Assembly (NCBI GenBank): GCA_003605055.1
Contig: QZKP01000012.1
Location: 103,641 to 167,640 of the forward strand
Reading direction: 5' to 3'
Length of the DNA stretch: 64,000 nt
Source of the DNA: Desulfarculus sp.
Lineage (GTDB): Bacteria; Desulfobacterota; Desulfarculia; Desulfarculales; Desulfarculaceae
Made by a program: the position numbers and the translations under genes. The notes beneath the pieces are model-generated. The model was not told where the DNA came from. It worked only from the letters and a program-made list of their open reading frames with translations, and did not search any database. Shown here piece after piece: positions 8,074 to 18,414 of this stretch (positions are counted from its first letter, which is position 1; each line of letters begins with the position of its first letter).

Positions 8074-8859
8074 ATGGAATTCCAACACGTAATTTATGAA
8101 GTAAGCGAGGGCATCGGCCATCTGATCATCAACCGCCCCGAGGCGCGCAACGCCCTGAATCGCGCCACCCGCCGGGAGATGGCCGCGGTGCTGGAAGAGG
8201 TGCGGCAAAACCCCGCGGTCAGGGTGCTGGTGGTCTCCGGGGCCGGGGGCAAGGCCTTTGTGGCCGGCGCGGACGTCAAGGAGCTGTCCCAATACGACGC
8301 CCTGGCCATGGAGCACTTCATGGACACCCTGGCCCAGGGCTTTTACACCCGCTTCGAGGAGCTGGACCGGCCGGTGATCGCCATGATCGACGGGCTTTGC
8401 CTGGGCGGGGGGCTGGAGCTGGCCCTGGCCTGCGACCTGCGCATCGCCTCGGACCGCTCCCTGATCGGCCTGCCCGAGATACGCCTGGGCATCATGCCCG
8501 GCGGCGGCGGCACCCAGCGTTTGCCGCGCCTGGTGGGGACGGCCAAGGCCAAGGAGCTCATATTCACCGGCGAGTTGCTCAAGGCCCAGGAGGCCGAGCG
8601 CCTGGGCATCCTCAACCAGGTCCACCCCGCCGAGGAGCTGGAGGCGCGGGTGATGGAGCTGGCCCGGAAAATCGCGGCCAAGGGCAGCCTGGCCTTGAAG
8701 TGGGCCAAGAAGGCCATCAATGCCTCCCATGAGTCGGGTCTGCGCATGGGCCTGGCCTACGAGGCCATGGTGGAATGCCTGCTGTTCACCAGCGAGGATC
8801 GCCAGGAAGGGTTCCAGGCCCTGTTCGAGAAGAGGGAGCCGGAGTTCAAGGGGAGATAA
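8074..8859 (+). CDS. Enoyl-CoA hydratase/isomerase family protein
   Basis: Crotonase-fold enzyme (261 aa) that most likely adds water across a 2-enoyl-CoA to give the 3-hydroxyacyl-CoA. Oxyanion-hole segments are present (AFVAGADVKEL, about residues 64-74, and LGGGLELALACDLR, about 110-123). Both glutamates used by hydratases are retained: one in GGGLELA and one in LPEIRLGIMPGGGGTQR. It is the first enzyme gene of the 8074-17258 operon, 47 bp after gntR and 35 bp before an acyl-CoA dehydrogenase gene, so it probably catalyses the second step of a beta-oxidation sequence that the hydroxyacyl-CoA dehydrogenase and thiolase of the same operon complete. Confidence 0.92.
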   Translation: MEFQHVIYEVSEGIGHLIINRPEARNALNRATRREMAAVLEEVRQNPAVRVLVVSGAGGKAFVAGADVKELSQYDALAMEHFMDTLAQGFYTRFEELDRPVIAMIDGLCLGGGLELALACDLRIASDRSLIGLPEIRLGIMPGGGGTQRLPRLVGTAKAKELIFTGELLKAQEAERLGILNQVHPAEELEARVMELARKIAAKGSLALKWAKKAINASHESGLRMGLAYEAMVECLLFTSEDRQEGFQALFEKREPEFKGR

Positions 8860-8893
8860 TCCAGTCTGAGTTTTCAAGCATAGTGAGGTTGCA

Positions 8894-10045
8894 ATGGCTG
8901 CGCAGTATCACGAACTCACGGAAGAGCAGCGCATCTTCCTGGAAATGATGACGGACTTCGCGGATAAAGAGGTGGCGCCCTTGGTGGAACAGGCCGAGCG
9001 CACGGGCCAGACCCCCCGCCGGCTCTTCACGCGCATGGGCGAGATGGGCTTTCTGGGCCCCCGCTATCCCGAGGAATTGGGCGGCGGCGGCGGCGACAAG
9101 ATCACCGAGTGCATCATGGTGGAGCAGCTGGGCCGGGTCTGCGCCGGCATGTGCGGAGCCGTGGTGGCCCACAGCGGCCTGGGCACCATGCCCATCTATT
9201 TGCACGGCTCCGAGGAGCAGAAGGAGCGCTTTCTCAAGCCCGCCATCCGGGGCGAGAAGATCGCCGCCTTCGGCCTCACCGAGCCCAACGTGGGCTCGGA
9301 CGTCGCCTCCATCCAAACCCGGGCGGTGCGCGACGGGGACAACTACGTCATCAACGGGGCCAAGATGTTCATCACTAACGGCCCCATCTGCGATTACGTC
9401 ATCGTGGCCGCCTACACCCAGCCGGAAAAACGGGGCCTGGGCATTAACCTGTTCATCGTGGAAAAGGGCACCCCGGGCTTCACGGTCAGCAAGAAGCTGG
9501 AAAAGGTGGGCAACCACGCGGCCGAAACCGGCGAGCTGACCTTCGAGGACTGCGTGGTGCCCGCGGCCAACCTGATCGGGGGCCGGGAGTGCGGCGGCTT
9601 CCAGCAGCTGGAGGACACCCTGCTCTCGGGCCGCATCACTTACGGCGCCCGCTGCCTGGGCACCGCCCAGGCCTCCTACGACCTCACCGTGGCCTACGCC
9701 AAGCAGCGGGTGCAGTTCGGCAAGCCCATCATCAAGTTCCAGGTCAACAGCTTCCGCCTGGCCGAGATGGCCATGTACATAGACATCATGCGCTCCTATC
9801 TCTGGCGGGTGGCCCGCCTCTATGACGCCGGGGTCAACGTCAAGAAGGAATCCTCCATGGTCAAGCTCTTTTGCTCGGAGATACTGCAGAAGCTCACCGG
9901 CGACGCCATGCAGATCCACGGCGGCTACGGCTACATGTCGGAGTACGCCATCCAGAGGCACTGGCGGGACGGCCGCCTGTTCACGGTGACCGAGGGCACC
10001 TCCGAGGTGCAGCACATGGTGATCGCCCGCCAACTGGGTTTTTAA
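8894..10045 (+). CDS. Acyl-CoA dehydrogenase (EGT-type base)
   Basis: FAD-dependent acyl-CoA dehydrogenase (383 aa) catalysing the first oxidation of a beta-oxidation round. It contains the FGLTEPNVGSDVASI motif (about 127-141) and the canonical catalytic base Glu-367 in VTEGTSEV near the C terminus. The GYGY-containing segment before it (HGGYGYMSEYAIQRHW) is also typical. The gene sits between the enoyl-CoA hydratase and carboxyltransferase genes, with only 6 bp to the latter, so it belongs to one operon. Short- or branched-chain substrates fit the methylmalonyl-CoA context, but chain length cannot be read from the sequence. Confidence 0.93.
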   Translation: MAAQYHELTEEQRIFLEMMTDFADKEVAPLVEQAERTGQTPRRLFTRMGEMGFLGPRYPEELGGGGGDKITECIMVEQLGRVCAGMCGAVVAHSGLGTMPIYLHGSEEQKERFLKPAIRGEKIAAFGLTEPNVGSDVASIQTRAVRDGDNYVINGAKMFITNGPICDYVIVAAYTQPEKRGLGINLFIVEKGTPGFTVSKKLEKVGNHAAETGELTFEDCVVPAANLIGGRECGGFQQLEDTLLSGRITYGARCLGTAQASYDLTVAYAKQRVQFGKPIIKFQVNSFRLAEMAMYIDIMRSYLWRVARLYDAGVNVKKESSMVKLFCSEILQKLTGDAMQIHGGYGYMSEYAIQRHWRDGRLFTVTEGTSEVQHMVIARQLGF

Positions 10046-10051
10046 GAGGCC

Positions 10052-11593
10052 ATGGACCATCTGATAAAACAACTGCGTCAAAAAAGCGAGCAGGCCCGCC
10101 TGGGGGGCGGGGCCGCGGCCATCGCCAAGGAGCACGCCAAGGGCAAGCTCACCGCCCGGGAGCGCCTGGATCTCTTGTTCGACCCGGGCAGCTTCATCGA
10201 GGTGGGCCTACTCACCGACCACACCTGCCACAACTTCGGCCTGGAGGAGAAGTCCCTGCCCGGCGACGCGGTGGTGACCGGCTACGGACTGGTGGAGGAG
10301 CGGCCGGTCTTCGCCTTTGCCCAGGATGCCACGGTCATGGGCGGCGCCCTGGGCGGCATGCACTCGCAGAAGATCTGCACCATCATGGATCTGGCCCTCA
10401 AGGCCGCCGCCCCCATCGTGGGCCTCAACGACTCGGCCGGGGCCCGGGTGCAGGAGGGGGCCGACTCCCTGGCCGGCTACGGACTCATCTTCAAGCGCAA
10501 CGTGGAGGCCAGCGGGGTGGTGCCCCAGATATCGGCCATCATGGGCAACTGCGCCGGCGGGGCGGTGTACTCCCCGGCCATGACCGACGTAATCTTCATG
10601 GTCCAGAAAAGCTCCTACATGTTCATCACCGGCCCCAAGGTGATCAAGTCGGTCACCGGCGAGGCGGTGGACATGCAGACCCTGGGCGGGGCGCGCATCC
10701 ATTCCAAGATATCGGGCAACTGCGACCTGGCCTGCAAAGACGACGCCGAGTGCCTGCGCCAAATCCGGCGGCTGTTGTCCTTTCTGCCCAGCAACTGCGG
10801 CCAGCAGCCGCCCCGGCGGCCCAGCGGCAGCCCCAACGCCTTCGACCCGGAGATTCACCAGCTCATCCCCGAGGACCGCAAGAAGTTCTTCGACGTGCGC
10901 CGGGTGATAGAGCGCCTGGTGGACCAGGGCGACTTCCTGGAGATCAAGGCCCAATTCGCCCCCAACGTGGTCTGCGGCCTGGGGCGGGTGGACGGCTACA
11001 GCGTGGGACTGGTGGCCAACCAGTCGCGCTGTCTGGGCGGGGCCCTGGACAGCGATGCCTCGGACAAGGCCTCGCGGTTCGTGCGCTTCTGCGACGCCTT
11101 TAACATCCCCCTGGTGAGCCTGGTGGACGTGCCCGGCTATCTGCCCGGGGTCAAGCACGAATACAGCGGCATCATCCGCCACGGGGCCAAGATGATCTAC
11201 GCCTACGCTGAGGCCACGGTGCCCAAGATAACCATCATCCTGCGCAAGGCCTACGGCGGGGCCTACCAGGCCATGTGCAGCAAGCAACTGGGCGCCGACC
11301 AGGTTTGGGCCTGGCCCTCGGCCGAGATCGCGGTGATGGGGGCCGAGGGGGCGGTGGACATCGTCTTCGCCAAGGAAGTGGCCGCCGCCGTGGACCCGGC
11401 CGCGGCCCGGCAGGCCCGGATAGAGGAGTACCGGGACAAGTTCACCAGCCCCTATTACACGGCCAAGCTGTTGCACGTGGACGCTGTGATCGAGCCCGGC
11501 CACACCCGGCCTTATCTGATCCAGGCCCTGCTGGCCCTGCGCCACAAGCGCGAGCAAAAGCCGGTGCGCCGGCACGGCAACATCCCGCTTTGA
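10052..11593 (+). CDS. Acyl-CoA carboxyltransferase subunit (propionyl/methylmalonyl type)
   Basis: Carboxyltransferase (beta) subunit of a biotin-dependent acyl-CoA carboxylase or decarboxylase (513 aa, the usual length). It has both crotonase-like halves: the N-terminal acyl-CoA-binding half with GLNDSAGARVQEG (about residues 128-140) and the C-terminal biotin-binding half with VDVPGYLPGVKHE and RKAYGGAYQAM. In this family it moves CO2 between carboxybiotin and propionyl-CoA/methylmalonyl-CoA. The mutase genes directly downstream support a propionyl-methylmalonyl role. No biotin carboxylase, biotin carrier or epimerase gene is in the window, so partners must be encoded elsewhere, or the protein serves as a transcarboxylase or decarboxylase subunit. 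Confidence 0.9.
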   Translation: MDHLIKQLRQKSEQARLGGGAAAIAKEHAKGKLTARERLDLLFDPGSFIEVGLLTDHTCHNFGLEEKSLPGDAVVTGYGLVEERPVFAFAQDATVMGGALGGMHSQKICTIMDLALKAAAPIVGLNDSAGARVQEGADSLAGYGLIFKRNVEASGVVPQISAIMGNCAGGAVYSPAMTDVIFMVQKSSYMFITGPKVIKSVTGEAVDMQTLGGARIHSKISGNCDLACKDDAECLRQIRRLLSFLPSNCGQQPPRRPSGSPNAFDPEIHQLIPEDRKKFFDVRRVIERLVDQGDFLEIKAQFAPNVVCGLGRVDGYSVGLVANQSRCLGGALDSDASDKASRFVRFCDAFNIPLVSLVDVPGYLPGVKHEYSGIIRHGAKMIYAYAEATVPKITIILRKAYGGAYQAMCSKQLGADQVWAWPSAEIAVMGAEGAVDIVFAKEVAAAVDPAAARQARIEEYRDKFTSPYYTAKLLHVDAVIEPGHTRPYLIQALLALRHKREQKPVRRHGNIPL

Positions 11594-11615
11594 GCAGCCG
11601 GAAAGTGAGAGAGAA

Positions 11616-12023
11616 GTGGGTGCGGCAAACAGAAGGATAAGGGTCTTGGCGGCCAAACCCGGCCTGGACGGCCACGACCGGGGCATAAAGGTGGTTTGCG
11701 CCGGGCTCAAGGACGCGGGGATGGAGGTGATCTACGCCGGCCTGCGCCAGACCCCGGAGGCCATAGTCAACACCGCCCTGCAGGAGGACGTGGACGTGAT
11801 CGCCCTGAGCACCCTGTCCGGGGCCCACAACCAGCACCTGCCCCGGGTGGCCAAGCTGCTCAAGGAAAAAGGGGCCGGGCACATCCTGCTGGTGGCCGGG
11901 GGGGTGGTGCCCAAGAAAGACCGCCTGGCCTTGAAAGAGCAGGGCGTCAAGGAAATCTACGGGCCCGGCGCCAGCATGGCCGAGATCGCGGCCTTCATCC
12001 GGGACAATGTGTCGTTGTCCTGA
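11616..12023 (+). CDS. Methylmalonyl-CoA mutase small subunit (B12-binding domain)
   Basis: Stand-alone cobalamin-binding subunit (135 aa) of a split acyl-CoA mutase. It shows the full B12 signature: DGHDRG (DxHxxG, with the histidine that ligates cobalt, about residues 20-25), the LSTLSGAH segment, and VAGGVVP. GTG is the probable start, with a GAGAGA stretch just upstream. It is separated from the catalytic-subunit gene by only 21 bp. Splitting the mutase into a roughly 550-aa catalytic chain and a roughly 135-aa B12 chain is known from archaea and several anaerobic bacteria. Together they interconvert methylmalonyl-CoA and succinyl-CoA. Confidence 0.93.
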   Translation: MGAANRRIRVLAAKPGLDGHDRGIKVVCAGLKDAGMEVIYAGLRQTPEAIVNTALQEDVDVIALSTLSGAHNQHLPRVAKLLKEKGAGHILLVAGGVVPKKDRLALKEQGVKEIYGPGASMAEIAAFIRDNVSLS

Positions 12024-12044
12024 GGGCGGAATGGAACGGCGTTT

Positions 12045-13694
<1,650 letters not shown>

Positions 13695-13739
13695 GGCGGG
13701 GCTGCCCCTAGCCAAGCAACCAGCGGGAGGAAGCGATCC

Positions 13740-15152
13740 ATGGCGGGCATCATATCGGCCGCGGCCCACATTCCCTATCTCAAAATGGAGCGCAAGGTCA
13801 TAGGCGGCGCCTGGGAGCGGGGCTCCCTGCCCGGCTGCCGCAGCGTGGCCGGCAGCGACGAGGACTCCCTGACCATGGCCGCCGAGGCCGCCGCGGCCTG
13901 CCTGGGCCAGGGCGACCGCGCGGGGGTGGAGGGGGTATTCTTCGCCTCCACCACGGCGCCCTACCGCGAAAAGCAGAGCGCCAGCCTGCTGGCCACCGTC
14001 CTGGACCTGCCCGTGGAGCTGCAGACGGTGGACCTGGGCAACTCGCTGCGCGCGGGTCTGAGCGCCTTGAGGCTGGCCCTGGACTCGGTGGCCAGCGGGG
14101 CGGCCGGCCAACTGCTGGTGGCCAGCGGGGAGCAGCGCCTGGGCTACCCGCGCTCGGACCAGGAGCAGTTGTTCGGCGACGCCGGGGCCGCGGTGCTGGT
14201 GGGCGGGGATGATGCGCCGCTGGCCTATCTGGGCGGCTTCCGGGTGTCGGATGAAATCACCGACGTCTGGCGCACGGACCAGGACCGCTACGTGCGCACC
14301 TGGGAGGGGCGCTTCGTGTCCGGCGAGGGCTACCTGGCCGTCATGACCAAGGCCATCAAGGGGCTCTTGGCCAAGACGGGGCTCCAGCCCGGCGACATTG
14401 ACCGGGCGCTGATACCGGCGCCCGAGGCCCGCTCCCTGCAGGACCTGCTCAAGAAAACCGGCCTGACCGGGGACGGCCAGGCGGCCGACCCCCTGCTGGA
14501 CCAGGTGGGCTTCTGCGGCGCGGCCCAGCCCCTGCTCATGCTGGCCGCGGCCCTGGAGCAGGCCTCGGTGGGCCAGAAGGTTCTCCTGGCCGCCTACGGC
14601 GACGGCGCCGAGGCCCTGTTGTTCGAGGTCCGCGGCCCGCTGGCCAAGCCCGCCAGCGACCTGGCCCGCCAACTGGCCAACCGGCGGGCCCTCAACTCCT
14701 ACGCCCGCTTCCTGAGCTTTCGGGACACGGTGGAGCCCCTGCCCGGCGAGCCGTTCCGCCTGGTGCCCTCGGCCACGGTGACCTGGCGGGAGCGGGACTC
14801 TCTGCTGCGCTGCCAGGGCAGCCGTTGTCAGGTCTGCGGCACCGCGGCCTATCCCATCCAGCGTATCTGCGACCACTGCCGCAGCCAGGACCAGTTTGAA
14901 GCGGTGCGCCTGAGCGGCATGACCGGCGAGGTCTTCACCTTCAGCCGGGACAACCTGGCCGGCCGTCCCGACGACCCGGTGGCGGTGCAGACCGTGGTGC
15001 AGATGGAAAACGGGGCCCGTTTCTACGGCCTGATGACCGACTGCGACCCCGCCCAGGTGGAGTTGGGCCTGCCGGTGCGGCTCACCCTGCGCCGCTTCCA
15101 CGACCTGGGGGGGTTCCACAACTACTTTTGGAAATGCCGGCCGGTCAGGTAA
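13740..15152 (+). CDS. HMG-CoA synthase-like domain fused to DUF35 Zn-ribbon/OB domain
   Basis: A 470-aa fusion. Residues 1 to about 340 have the condensing-enzyme fold of archaeal-type HMG-CoA synthase; residues about 355-465 form a zinc-ribbon (two CxxC pairs within 357-382) plus OB-fold, the DUF35 unit. In archaea DUF35 bridges HMG-CoA synthase and thiolase in one complex, and here the thiolase gene follows after 13 bp. The expected nucleophilic Cys is not seen: the stretch around residues 100-110 (GNSLRAGLSAL) aligns with the family's ACKAGTAAL but lacks the cysteine. It may therefore be a non-condensing partner or scaffold for the thiolase. A good GGGAGGA precedes the ATG. The domain assignment is firm; the reaction is not. 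Confidence 0.8.
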   Translation: MAGIISAAAHIPYLKMERKVIGGAWERGSLPGCRSVAGSDEDSLTMAAEAAAACLGQGDRAGVEGVFFASTTAPYREKQSASLLATVLDLPVELQTVDLGNSLRAGLSALRLALDSVASGAAGQLLVASGEQRLGYPRSDQEQLFGDAGAAVLVGGDDAPLAYLGGFRVSDEITDVWRTDQDRYVRTWEGRFVSGEGYLAVMTKAIKGLLAKTGLQPGDIDRALIPAPEARSLQDLLKKTGLTGDGQAADPLLDQVGFCGAAQPLLMLAAALEQASVGQKVLLAAYGDGAEALLFEVRGPLAKPASDLARQLANRRALNSYARFLSFRDTVEPLPGEPFRLVPSATVTWRERDSLLRCQGSRCQVCGTAAYPIQRICDHCRSQDQFEAVRLSGMTGEVFTFSRDNLAGRPDDPVAVQTVVQMENGARFYGLMTDCDPAQVELGLPVRLTLRRFHDLGGFHNYFWKCRPVR

Positions 15153-15165
15153 CGGGGAGATAGTC

Positions 15166-16353
15166 ATGGGAAGCATCAAGGATAAAGTGGCCATCATCGG
15201 CATGGGCTGTAGCCAGTTCGGCGAGCGTTGGGACGCCGGCACCAGCGATCTGGCCATCGAGGCGGCCGGCGAGGCCTTGGCCGACGCCGGGGTGGGGCCC
15301 CAGGACATAGAGGCCTGCTACTTCAGCACGGTCTACGCGCCCATGGGCGGGGTGGGCGGCACCATCGCCGCCGACGCCCTGAAGCTGCGCGACATCCCCA
15401 TCATCCGCAACGAGAACTGGTGCACCAGCGGGCACATCGCCCTGTTCGAGGCCTGCCTGGCCGTGGCCAGCGGCATGTACGACGTGGTCATGGCCCTGGG
15501 CGTGGAGAAGCTAAAGGACACCGGCTACCCCGGCCTGGGCATGGGCCGCGGCATGAACCCGGTGCTGGAGGCGCGGCGCACCGCGCCCGGCTCCTTCGCC
15601 CTCATCGCCAAGCGCTATTTCCAGGCCCACGGCCTCAGCGACCAGGAGGGCAAGGAGCTGATAGGCCGCATCGCGGTGAAGAACCACGACAACGGCAGCC
15701 GCACCCCCAAGGCCCATTTCCACAACAAGGTGACCCTGGAGAAGGTGGTGGCCGCGCCGCTGATCGCCTGGCCCCTGGGCCTGTTCGACTGCTGCGGCAA
15801 CAGCGACGGCGCTGCCTGCGCCATCGTCACCCGCGCCGACCTGGCCCGCAAGTTCCGCGACGACCCCATCTACGTCAAGGGCGTGGGCGTGGCCATGGAC
15901 TCCAGCATGCCCCACCTGCGCCCGGGCTTCGACTGGATTCACTTCGGGGCCCTGATGAACTCCTCGCGCCAGGCCTATGAGATGGCCGGCATAAAAAACC
16001 CCCGGGAGGAGCTGGATGTGGCCGAGGTGCACGACTGCTTCACCATCACCGAGCTGGCCATCTACGAGAACTTCGGCTTCAGCCCCGAGGGCGGCGCCCG
16101 CGCGGACATCGAGGGGGGCTTTTTCGAGCGCGGGGGAGGGCTGCCGGTGAACATAGACGGCGGCCTGAAATGCTTCGGCCACCCCATCGGGGCCAGCGGC
16201 CTGCGCATGACCTACGAGATCTACAAGCAGTTGCAGCAAAAGGTGGACAACCCGGCCCGCCAGGTCCAGAACCCGCGCCTGGGTTTGTCCCACACCTTTG
16301 GCGGCCCGCCCCAGATAAGCGCGGTGGCCATCCTGGGCAACGAGCGCGGTTAG
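15166..16353 (+). CDS. Thiolase (SCP2/lipid-transfer type acetyl-CoA acetyltransferase)
   Basis: Thiolase-superfamily enzyme (395 aa) of the SCP2-thiolase branch that probably cleaves a 3-ketoacyl-CoA with CoA. The nucleophile Cys-86 is present in ENWCTSGHIAL, the HDCF motif replaces the NEAF of classical thiolases as usual in this branch, and the catalytic histidine is in GHPIGASG near the C terminus. The gene follows the HMG-CoA-synthase-like/DUF35 fusion, a pairing known from archaeal thiolase-DUF35 complexes, and precedes the hydroxyacyl-CoA dehydrogenase gene by 32 bp. It most likely supplies the last step of beta-oxidation for this operon. GGGGAG precedes the ATG. Confidence 0.9.
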   Translation: MGSIKDKVAIIGMGCSQFGERWDAGTSDLAIEAAGEALADAGVGPQDIEACYFSTVYAPMGGVGGTIAADALKLRDIPIIRNENWCTSGHIALFEACLAVASGMYDVVMALGVEKLKDTGYPGLGMGRGMNPVLEARRTAPGSFALIAKRYFQAHGLSDQEGKELIGRIAVKNHDNGSRTPKAHFHNKVTLEKVVAAPLIAWPLGLFDCCGNSDGAACAIVTRADLARKFRDDPIYVKGVGVAMDSSMPHLRPGFDWIHFGALMNSSRQAYEMAGIKNPREELDVAEVHDCFTITELAIYENFGFSPEGGARADIEGGFFERGGGLPVNIDGGLKCFGHPIGASGLRMTYEIYKQLQQKVDNPARQVQNPRLGLSHTFGGPPQISAVAILGNERG

Positions 16354-16385
16354 ATAAGCCGAAGCAAAGCGGAGGAGGCGCTGTC

Positions 16386-17258
16386 ATGCAGATAAAGAAA
16401 GTGATGGTGGTGGGCTGCGGCACCATGGGGGCCGGCATTGCCCAGGTTTGCGCCCAGTGCGGCTTGCAGGTGGTGATGACCGACGTTTCCAATACCATGC
16501 TGGAAAAGGCGGTCAAGACCATTGCCTGGTCCGTGGGCAAGCTGGCCGAGAAGGGCAAGCTCAAGGAAAACAAGCAGGTGGTGTTGGACCGCATCCAGGC
16601 CAGCGAGGATTACGCCCCGGGCGCCGACGCCGAGTTGGTGATCGAGGCGGTCTTTGAAAGCCTGGAGGTGAAAAAGAAGGTTTTCGCCGAGTTGGAGAAG
16701 GCCGTGGGCGCGGACGCGCTGCTGGCCTCCAACACCTCGGCCATCCCCATCAGCGCCATCGGCGGGGCCCTGCAGCGCCCCCAGCGCATGCTGGGTCTGC
16801 ACTTCTTCAACCCCGTGCCCATGCTGGAGGCGGTGGAGGTGATCAAGGGCATCTCCACCAGCGAGGAGACCATGCTGGCGGGCGTGGAGTTCATCCGCTT
16901 CATCGGCAAGAAGCCCATCCGGGTGGATGCGGACATCGCCGGCTTCATCCTGAACCGCTGCAACATGCTCGCCAACATGGAGGCCTATCGCTTGGTGGAG
17001 ATGAAGGTGGCCACGCCCGAGGACATCGACACCGGCTTCCGCCTGGCCTTCGGCCGCAAAATGGGGCCCCTGGAGACCTCGGACCTGGTGGGCCTGGACG
17101 TGCAGTTGATGGCCTACACCAACGTGTACAACGAGGAAAAGGACCCGCGCTTCTACCCGCCTTCCATCCTGCGCCGCAAGGTGGAGGCCGGCCACCTGGG
17201 CCGCAAGACCGGCAAGGGCTGGTACGAGTACAACCCGGACGGGACGCGCAAGCAGTAG
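16386..17258 (+). CDS. 3-hydroxyacyl-CoA (3-hydroxybutyryl-CoA) dehydrogenase
   Basis: NAD-dependent dehydrogenase (290 aa) that oxidises (S)-3-hydroxyacyl-CoA to the 3-keto ester. The N-terminal Rossmann motif is VVGCGTMGAGIAQV (about residues 8-21), and the catalytic region GLHFFNPVPMLEAVEV carries the histidine of the His-Glu dyad. The length matches single-function FadB2/Hbd enzymes. ATG 16386 is chosen because GGAGGAGG lies 7 nt upstream and the Rossmann motif starts just after it; the longer in-frame extension overlaps the thiolase gene. It is the last gene of the operon and is followed by a terminator at 17331. Confidence 0.95.
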   Translation: MQIKKVMVVGCGTMGAGIAQVCAQCGLQVVMTDVSNTMLEKAVKTIAWSVGKLAEKGKLKENKQVVLDRIQASEDYAPGADAELVIEAVFESLEVKKKVFAELEKAVGADALLASNTSAIPISAIGGALQRPQRMLGLHFFNPVPMLEAVEVIKGISTSEETMLAGVEFIRFIGKKPIRVDADIAGFILNRCNMLANMEAYRLVEMKVATPEDIDTGFRLAFGRKMGPLETSDLVGLDVQLMAYTNVYNEEKDPRFYPPSILRRKVEAGHLGRKTGKGWYEYNPDGTRKQ

Positions 17259-17330
17259 CCGGACGGGGCCGGAGTCAGCCAGGGCAGGGCGCTGGTGCCC
17301 CTGTGGGGGCCGGCCCCGGATGCGATGGAC

Positions 17331-17361
17331 GGGCGGGACCCCAGCGGCCCGCCCAAATTTT
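17331..17361 (+). terminator. Intrinsic terminator of the 8074-17258 operon
   Basis: A perfect 7-bp GC stem (GGGCGGG at 17331-17337, CCCGCCC at 17348-17354, 10-nt loop) is followed by AAATTTTT. It lies 73 bp after the dehydrogenase stop codon and just before the convergent gntR gene ends. The T-run is on the plus strand only, so it serves the catabolic operon. Confidence 0.7.
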
Positions 17362-17388
17362 TCCGGCGGATTGCCGCGCGGGGGCCGG

Positions 17389-18105
17389 CTAGGCGCTCTC
17401 GGAAAGGGGGAAGGCGCTCTCCTGCTGGGAGATGAGGCTGTCTATCACGCGGGCGCGGCCGGAGATGATGTGGCTGCGGATGGTGGCCACGGCCCCCTCC
17501 ACGTCCCGGCGTTGCAGGGCCTCCAGGACCATGCGGTGTTCCTGGGCTATCTCCTTGACCCGGTCCTGGTGCAGATACTCCGGCCGGTATTTCAGGTAAA
17601 GCTTCTCGAATATCTCCTGCAACATCTTGCAGATCACCTCGTTGCCGGAGAATCCCACGATCTTGAGGTGAAACTGGGCGTCCAGGAGAATCAGCCGGCG
17701 CCCTAGAATGTTGTTCTGCTCCGTGCGGTGCCGGCCAAAGGCCTCCTTGATCTCTTGCAGGTTCTTGGGGTTCAGGTTCTCGATCACCTTGGGTACGATG
17801 TATATCTCCAACGCCTCGCGGGCCTCGTACAGTTGCATGGCCTCCTGCACGGTAATCTCGCCCACGAAATAACCCTTGTTCGGCGTGTAGGTCACGAAGC
17901 CCGAGGCCTCCAGGCGGTTCAGGGCCTGGATGACCGGCGTCACGCTGATGTTCAGGCGCTTGCCCAGGTCGTTGTAGATTATCTTCTGCCCGGGGGCCAG
18001 TTGGTTGAGGTAGATCATCTTCTTGATCTTCTGGTAGGCCTCCTCAATGGCGATGCCCCGGCGGTTGACTTTTCTTTTGTCCGCAGGCTTTGCTGTGCCC
18101 TTCAT
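17389..18105 (-). CDS. GntR-family (FCD-type) transcriptional regulator, paralog 2
   Basis: Second GntR/FCD regulator (238 aa), paralogous to the one at 7326-8027 along its whole length. The winged helix-turn-helix spans about residues 20-85 (same TPVIQALNRLEASGFVTY stretch) and the FCD effector domain about 95-225. It is convergent with the catabolic operon and upstream, in the same direction, of nothing but that operon's tail; its promoter region abuts the minus-strand cluster ending at 18415. It may regulate the plus-strand operon, the minus-strand cluster, or both. AAGGGGA precedes the ATG. Near-identical recognition helices imply that the two paralogs bind similar sites. Confidence 0.92.
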   Translation of the reverse strand: MKGTAKPADKRKVNRRGIAIEEAYQKIKKMIYLNQLAPGQKIIYNDLGKRLNISVTPVIQALNRLEASGFVTYTPNKGYFVGEITVQEAMQLYEAREALEIYIVPKVIENLNPKNLQEIKEAFGRHRTEQNNILGRRLILLDAQFHLKIVGFSGNEVICKMLQEIFEKLYLKYRPEYLHQDRVKEIAQEHRMVLEALQRRDVEGAVATIRSHIISGRARVIDSLISQQESAFPLSESA

Positions 18106-18414
18106 CGGCTTTTCCCCTTGGCCCGGCGAAACCTGATTCTGCCCGGCCGCTCCAGGTGACCCCCCGAAGCCATAAAATCTTATCTATTAACCATACCTAA
18201 AATTTGCGACCAAGGCCCTGGGGTCCGAAATCTTTTTTAACGCACCACGCCTGCCCGGCCCTGGCCGGCCGATGCCCGCCGCCCGTTGCGCGGTACCCCG
18301 TGCGCACCAGGCATGTCTTGCAGAACAACGAAAGTAACTACCAGATGCCCCACGCATAAGCAACGGCCTACTGAGATTCGGGCTACGATGAAGGGGCACG
18401 CCTTTTCCTCGCGC
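18106..18414 (-). other. Intergenic region upstream of gntR paralog 2
   Basis: This 309-bp gap has no convincing gene. The part at 18172-18240 is markedly AT-rich and should hold the minus-strand promoter of gntR; TTGGTC and TTAATA spaced 17 bp apart on the minus strand are a weak -35/-10 match. The remaining 170 bp, downstream of the dehydrogenase gene at 18415, shows no clear intrinsic terminator. Confidence 0.35.
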
